Positions 59,319 to 64,000 of a stretch of DNA of 64,000 nucleotides are shown here, piece after piece (positions within the stretch are counted from its first letter, which is position 1; every line of letters starts with the position of its first letter). Below the pieces are notes generated by a model. It made no database searches. It was given only the letters and a program-made list of their open reading frames with translations, and was not told the DNA's origin. The translations under genes were made by a program, and so were the position numbers. The stretch is taken from the NCBI GenBank assembly GCA_025093985.1, contig JACAAK010000014.1:992001-1056000 (forward strand), written 5' to 3'. The DNA is from Calvatia gigantea. Its lineage: Eukaryota > Basidiomycota > Agaricomycetes > Agaricales > Lycoperdaceae.

Positions 59319-60469
59319 TTGGGTATCCTGGTCGATGGAAGTCAGAGCATGAAGGAGTCCTGAGTACTGAGTAGCGGTTCAAATCAGGGCGGTGATGATG
59401 GCGGTTAAAGCTTAGGCGCCGAGTGCCGAGTTTAAACGACGCGGATCAGGCGAGTTCCCTCTTTGTAATTAACTGAGTTTATTTAAAAAGCCAGCGCCTT
59501 CTTGAAACTATCCTTGCTGTAACACGCAATGCGGTTCGCCAATTATCAAACACTGAGTTCGCATAACGCGACATATTTTCGTAGTTGCGTAGTGTAGGCG
59601 ACGATGATGTTCGTAGACTTTTATAGTGAACTGAGGTCCACGGAAAGAGAATTAATTAGAGAGAAAACTAGCTACAGATACAGGTGGTACGAACCTGAGG
59701 TCCACGGAAAGAGAATGGACCCCACAGATACAGGAGACTACGTATAGGTGAAAAGACCTAATGTACACTTATTTACGAGGCAATTCAAACCGACTATTTA
59801 CGACGAATACACTGAAACAACGGAAGAACAAAAATAGAAACCCGAAATATGTTGACGACGTCAGCAATGACGCCGAGCCGCTGATTTTTGACAGCACTTT
59901 CTCTGGCGTGCGGAAGCACAGATAGTTGATGTATGTGCCCTCTAGGGATTTTAAGCAAACCACCGTGTTCCTGGACAACAGGGCTAAAGTGCGTAAAGTG
60001 TGCCGTGCTGCCTGCTCCTCAACCTCAACTACGCACATAGCTAGAGGTTGTTGGGGTTAAAATGCAAACTTCAGCGAGTAAGGAGTTTGGAAAGAAACTG
60101 CCCCACAGGTTCCTTAACTTAACTGTGGTTCTCAGAGCAATCAGATCGACCTCGCTACCAAGCAAGATAAAAATGCGTTCGCATGCGCCACGCCAGGGCA
60201 ATAAGGAGCGCGGAAGGGAGCTCGGCTTTTCCATGGTGCCAGACAGATCCAATAGTCCGGGAAGGCCACCACAGGGCGTGTCATTGTCTGCCACCTAGAG
60301 TATCCACTGCTCTGATATAAGGAGGTATAAAGCCTTTGCTAAACTATACAAAATATAAGTAACATGAAACATACGAGGACAACGCGAGCAGATGATGGAG
60401 GCCGACCCGGGCGTGCTTCGTGCAGAAAACGACAGGTATTGCTGTTGAAAAAATTGTGACTTTGAAAAA
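59319..60469. other. intergenic 1.15 kb with a short direct repeat
   Basis: CTGAGGTCCACGGAAAGAGAAT occurs at 59631 and 59695, and CAGATACAGG follows both. The period is 64 bp. Minus-strand frames at 59769-60038 and 60025-60294 show no motif and do not begin with ATG. Confidence 0.5.
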
Positions 60470-61187
60470 CTACGAACATCCTCCGCCAACCTTTTCAAGC
60501 ACAAATTGTCAAATGATTGAATTTTGATTTGAAAAACGAACAATCGCACCTGACCCAAGAAGGCGTCGATCTGGTCTCCCTCCTCCATTCCCAACTATTG
60601 GCCAAATAAGTCCACAACTTTTGAGACGAGAATTGTGATGAAGTAGCTCACTCCTCCGGGTGTATCTTCCGGACTCACTCGCTTTCCATCATAAGTAAAT
60701 CTGAACGTTCCTGTAGTACACAGGCAACGGATAGCGGCAGGCCCATTACCGAAGGTCAAAGACGAAAGATGGCAAGATATCTTCAGCGAACCGAGACTTC
60801 GAGAGCATATATGCGTAGCACGAACCAGGCTCTTTCTCGAACTTTTTCTGGATTTAACAGTGGTTCGTTGTCGGTCTCGGGACAGGTATGGGAAGACGGG
60901 TCACTCACCTCCGCTGCCTGAAATATCTTCGTAAACGGCATTGTTGGTCTCACTTTCACAGTGATGGCTATGCGTCCAGACAGTTGGGGATTACAACCAT
61001 CGTTACCGCGACCAGAACAGAAGCAAAGAGAATGCGGATTACACGGGTAGGAACAGCATGAGTGATTGAAGAGTTGATCAGCTTCCATCACGGCTTGCGC
61101 ATTTGAAGTACAACTTCACGTACAATCTCCTTCAAAAGCAATTCTGAGGTTGAGTTTGGGCTTCACGTCCTCCGGTTCTTGCGACAT
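60470..61187 (-). CDS. SUMO (Smt3-like ubiquitin-like modifier), six small exons
   Basis: SUMO is conjugated to lysines by E1/E2/E3 enzymes after C-terminal processing to a Gly-Gly end. Exons (minus strand) are 61187-61124, 60967-60909, 60847-60826, 60710-60652, 60594-60550 and 60490-60470; all introns are GT-AG. They give 89 residues: MSQEPEDVKPKLNLRIAFEG, then DSITVKVRPTMPFTKIFQAA, EKKFEKEPGTFRFTYDGKRV, SPEDTPGGLGMEEGDQIDAF and LGQVGGGCS. The order KPKLNL, ITVKV, F.KIF.AAEK.F, FTYDG.RV, DTP and MEEGDQIDAF is diagnostic for SUMO. The Gly-Gly lies two or three residues from the end, so processing should work. The N-terminal tail is short. The second exon's reading and the 22-nt third exon are forced by the protein match. 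It lies directly downstream of an SRA-YDG gene on the same strand. Confidence 0.9.
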
Positions 61188-61739
61188 GGCCAGCTCAGGG
61201 TCTGGGGAAGTGGGTGCAAGGAGAGAAAGGGTCACTGAGAATAAATTACTTTGAAGTCAATGCCATTTCAATCAGACACGTCCACGTGATGGTCAGCTTG
61301 CATTCTGTTTCCTTCGCGAGTACCTCACAAGATAATCGATAACGTTATGATATGATTTAACTTATGTATCAATACACAAAGATGATAACTAAGAAATAAT
61401 TTATAACTCAGTCACGTTACGCGAGAACTTGTATATTCATAGCTACCTAAGAAATAATATACAACTCCGTCTCGTTACGCGAGAACTGAGGTGCTAGCCT
61501 CTGCTAGGTGAGCGTCGTCGCTCTTTTACGACGACACTAGAGAAACTGAGACAAAGCTAAAAATAAATTTTCTGTTCGTGCATCGATAACGTGACACTTT
61601 TGTTCCGATCGACCCCGCCTTCTATACCAGACGTCGACGCGTGTTTGTTCCTCCAACGAAAGAGAGATTATATAGCGACAGCAAGGATTCGATACACACA
61701 AGGAAAACAGTATGATTGAAAGGTCCGGACGGAAGGGGG
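61188..61739. other. spacer between SUMO and SRA-YDG genes, with a direct repeat
   Basis: A roughly 43-bp unit occurs at about 61387-61429 and again at 61445-61489. Both contain CTAAGAAATAAT and CGTTACGCGAGAACT. A GTCGTCG/CGACGAC hairpin lies near 61513-61535. This stretch should contain the SUMO promoter. Confidence 0.6.
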
Positions 61740-62870
61740 TTAAGCGCGTGGCAGGTCCTTCAAAGGTATTTGCCCAGGGCGCCTCTATCGTCCAACTCGT
61801 CAGTCCAATCCTTTTTTTTACAAGTGAAGAAATAAATACCTGTAGCTTGAATCTGCAGATCATATATCCGCTTTTACCCTTCGCGTAATTTGCCTTATAA
61901 AGATCTCAGCTGGCTGAATTCCATGAGGCGCGAGGAGTTACTCACGTTGATAACGTCGTACAAGCCATCATAACGGTATCTGCTGACGTGGGTAAATCTC
62001 AAACTTTTTTCCGAACTACAATAAGTGACTCACCCTCGATTGGGACTCCATTTGTTGGGATTCTTGCTTCCACGAATGACCCTCACGGGATGTCTCGTCT
62101 CAGTATTTCTCTGTTGAAAGCGAGATTGTGAGGATAAAATACGTCAAGGAGCGATAAAACGTACCCGGAGAGCACGGTTCGAAAAATGGTCAAAACTTTG
62201 GTCTGCCTTCTGCGGTTCCGACTGCAAAACGTAAGGATGAGTCAGTATAGGTCACTTGAAGGGTGAACATGGAGGAATACGCACCCCTCCATAACGATTG
62301 TCCTGCCCACCAGCTCCAGTATACCATCTGCATGTACCGTGAGTAAATGCACTACCGTAGTATCACGATCGACTCACATAACATCACCCTTATCAACATC
62401 ATCCTCATACCCATCATTAACCACGATCGAATATGCTCCTTCATGTACATTTCCCACGATACCTTTCATAGTCGCCCGGTGGACTTTGGCGTCATAGCAG
62501 GCTTTTCTGTACACAGCATCAAACCAGAATGTTAGTTATCACCGCATCGGGTATTTGTATCAGGCCAAGCCCTGTGAATACGCACCGGCTCGCAAAAATC
62601 TCCCCGACGGGACACCTATCCGGGTGCCCATAATGGTCCGCAGCAGAGGCTTCAGTGGTGCTGAACCCTGTAGTTGTAAATGATGTTTTATTGTTCGTAG
62701 AGCCAAGAACGTTGCCGTTATTAGTTGGGTTATTGGTGGTGCGATAGACTCCAAATGGGTCTTGTTGCATGAATTGTGCGCGTCTGGCATGAGGCAGTCG
62801 GCGTGAATGAGTACTAAGCGTTAAACCCTTCTAGGAAAGTAGAGAGAACGTACAGGCGTTCCATGGCCAT
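61740..62870 (-). CDS. SRA-YDG domain protein (copy B)
   Basis: Start MAMERL (62870) splices across a 70-bp intron (62784-62853) to RAQFMQQDPFGVYRTTNNP, a polar N-terminus and DRCPVGEIFASR. Then come KVHRATMKGIVGNVHEGAYS, IVVNDGYEDDVDKGDV, WYTGAGGQDNRYGG, KADQSFDHFSNRALR and HPVRVIRGSKNPNKWSP. The end is YRYDGLYDVIN, LYKANYAKGKSGYMICRFKL and RPGQIPLKDLPRA, with a stop at 61740-61742. The whole SRA-YDG fold is covered in order with GT-AG introns and no defect. SRA domains read 5-methylcytosine in CpG. No catalytic or RING domain is attached. The layout parallels copy A at 28417, but the sequences differ widely, so the two are old paralogs. Confidence 0.87.
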
Positions 62871-64000
62871 GATTTCAAAAGACGGAAAAGGTGTTACTTG
62901 GGTGTGGTAAAGATTGCCGTTGGTTCACAAAGACGCTTCTCGTTTGCGATCGCGTTAGTCCCACGTGACGCGAACAGAACCAACCTCGATGTGTCGAGTC
63001 CGATTGCGAAAAAGAGAAAGGTGGGAAGAGCGAAGGAAGGTGAACGAGGAGGTTTTATAGCAAAATGCGATGAATGAGTCAGTGGATCCTTCGAAATATT
63101 TAAGGCTCTATCCGGCTAAGAACGCGGTTATTGCTTTGCAATTTGGATAGGATTAGGAACCGAAATGTCAAAGAGGTTAAGTGCATGACTAATCAAATTC
63201 CAGCCAAGCTCTCTCAGCAAAACGTGGCTGTGCCTCGAAAGCACCGCCCCGCTGTGGCACCGGGACTACGGTCCGGGAGATGGACATAGAACACTGGGGA
63301 AGGTAAGCTGCGACGATAAGTGTCGTCGGACTATCGGTGTAGTTTCCTGTGTGCACGATACCATTGAATTTACATCGCTATTCTTCAAACACAGCTCACT
63401 TGAACATCATAGGTGGAGACCTTCCTTCTATTCAGGAGCCCTCCAACCACGCAGGACAAAGGGCCCTTATGCGTTGACAAATAGCAAATTCGAGTCCAAC
63501 CATGGGTCATTGAATATTCGCAGGTCTACTTCCTGCCGAGATGTTCACCCACAACTCAATGAAACATTGAAAACCCGACTGCAATTACATTACTAACTGT
63601 AAATCTGGTGAATAATCTCTCCCCGACCACCGAAAGATGGTAATGGAAGAAAATTAGTAATCGTCGACATCACCCGTATCATAGCACGTTGTAAATCGGG
63701 CCAGGAGAGGACGTGTATCCATACGCCAGCCCAAGTGATTGCACAGCGATTCATCGATGGAAACCGTAAATTAAGCTCAATTATTCCACCGTACAACAGT
63801 GGGGCCGTGTATTAAGTAGTATCCAGGGAGCAAATCCAGTGCAAATTTTGGAACGTACAACTTCAGCATCCAGCACGTTAAATATTACGGAGCGCCCCAC
63901 CACAGACCTACGGACATGTCGGTTCGATACTGAAGAACATGAGGACGTGGTCGGGCCGTGATATGGGGTTTCCAGGAGAGGGTCATCGGTGGATCCGATA
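62871..64000. other. upstream region of SRA copy B, no gene recognised
   Basis: About 1.1 kb. The only frame of note is 81 codons (63351-63596 +), with no motif. The first part should hold the promoter of the SRA gene. Confidence 0.35.

Noticed and set aside
59769..60294. Two minus frames downstream of the SUMO gene
   Set aside because: At least the longer one begins with a non-ATG codon; no family pattern and no clean splice join between them.
1..64000. CRISPR arrays, operons, rRNA or tRNA genes
   Set aside because: Intron-rich fungal DNA. The short repeats seen are transposon ends or microsatellites. I saw no tRNA or rRNA by eye, but a covariance search could find a tRNA I missed.

Overview
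The window reads as nuclear DNA of an agaricomycete fungus (Basidiomycota). Genes are split by many introns of about 50-70 bp. Recognisable families include F-box-like proteins of the agaricomycete type, a DUF6533 membrane protein, SRA-YDG proteins, an Msb1/Mug8-domain protein, an OPT transporter, a NACHT ATPase and ATG22. The transposon relics are of types common in these fungi. Gene models were assembled by hand from the sequence, so exon edges are inferences unless a motif runs across the junction.

Layout. 0-2.9 kb: tail of an F-box-like gene (+) and an unrecognised membrane protein (-). 2.9-13.4 kb: a nearly perfect 5.23 kb tandem duplication. Each unit holds an NAD(P)H-hydrate epimerase gene and a complete Tc1/mariner element with an intact transposase. 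One epimerase copy is frameshifted. The duplication breaks inside a copia-type solo LTR. 13-18 kb: repeat-rich DNA with that solo LTR (5-bp target duplication), a decayed PIF/Harbinger element (transposase plus a convergent DUF6818-like gene, full of TGA stops) and a second LTR.

18-28 kb: SMC2 (condensin) and an OPT oligopeptide transporter. 28-32 kb: an SRA-YDG gene (-) and a DUF6533 membrane protein (+). 33-37 kb: GPN1 GTPase and the cell-cycle kinase CDC28/cdc2, both +, the latter with a 6-nt microexon. 39-47 kb: an F-box-like gene, a long Msb1/Mug8-domain protein (-) and a single-pass membrane protein (-).

49-57 kb: accessory DNA. It holds a multi-pass membrane protein, a pogo/Tigger-type transposase relic split by a 414-bp hAT-like MITE with an exact 8-bp target duplication, relics of the membrane protein and of ATG22, and a NACHT ATPase. 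57-59 kb: intact ATG22 (-). 60-63 kb: a cryptic six-exon SUMO gene (-) and, just upstream on the same strand, a second SRA-YDG gene (-).

Themes. Housekeeping genes (SMC2, GPN1, CDC28, ATG22, the epimerase) alternate with transposon-rich islands. Two SRA (methyl-cytosine reader) genes share the window with a transposon whose eight nonsense codons all fit C-to-T change, seven of them CGA to TGA. That is the pattern expected from CpG methylation and deamination.
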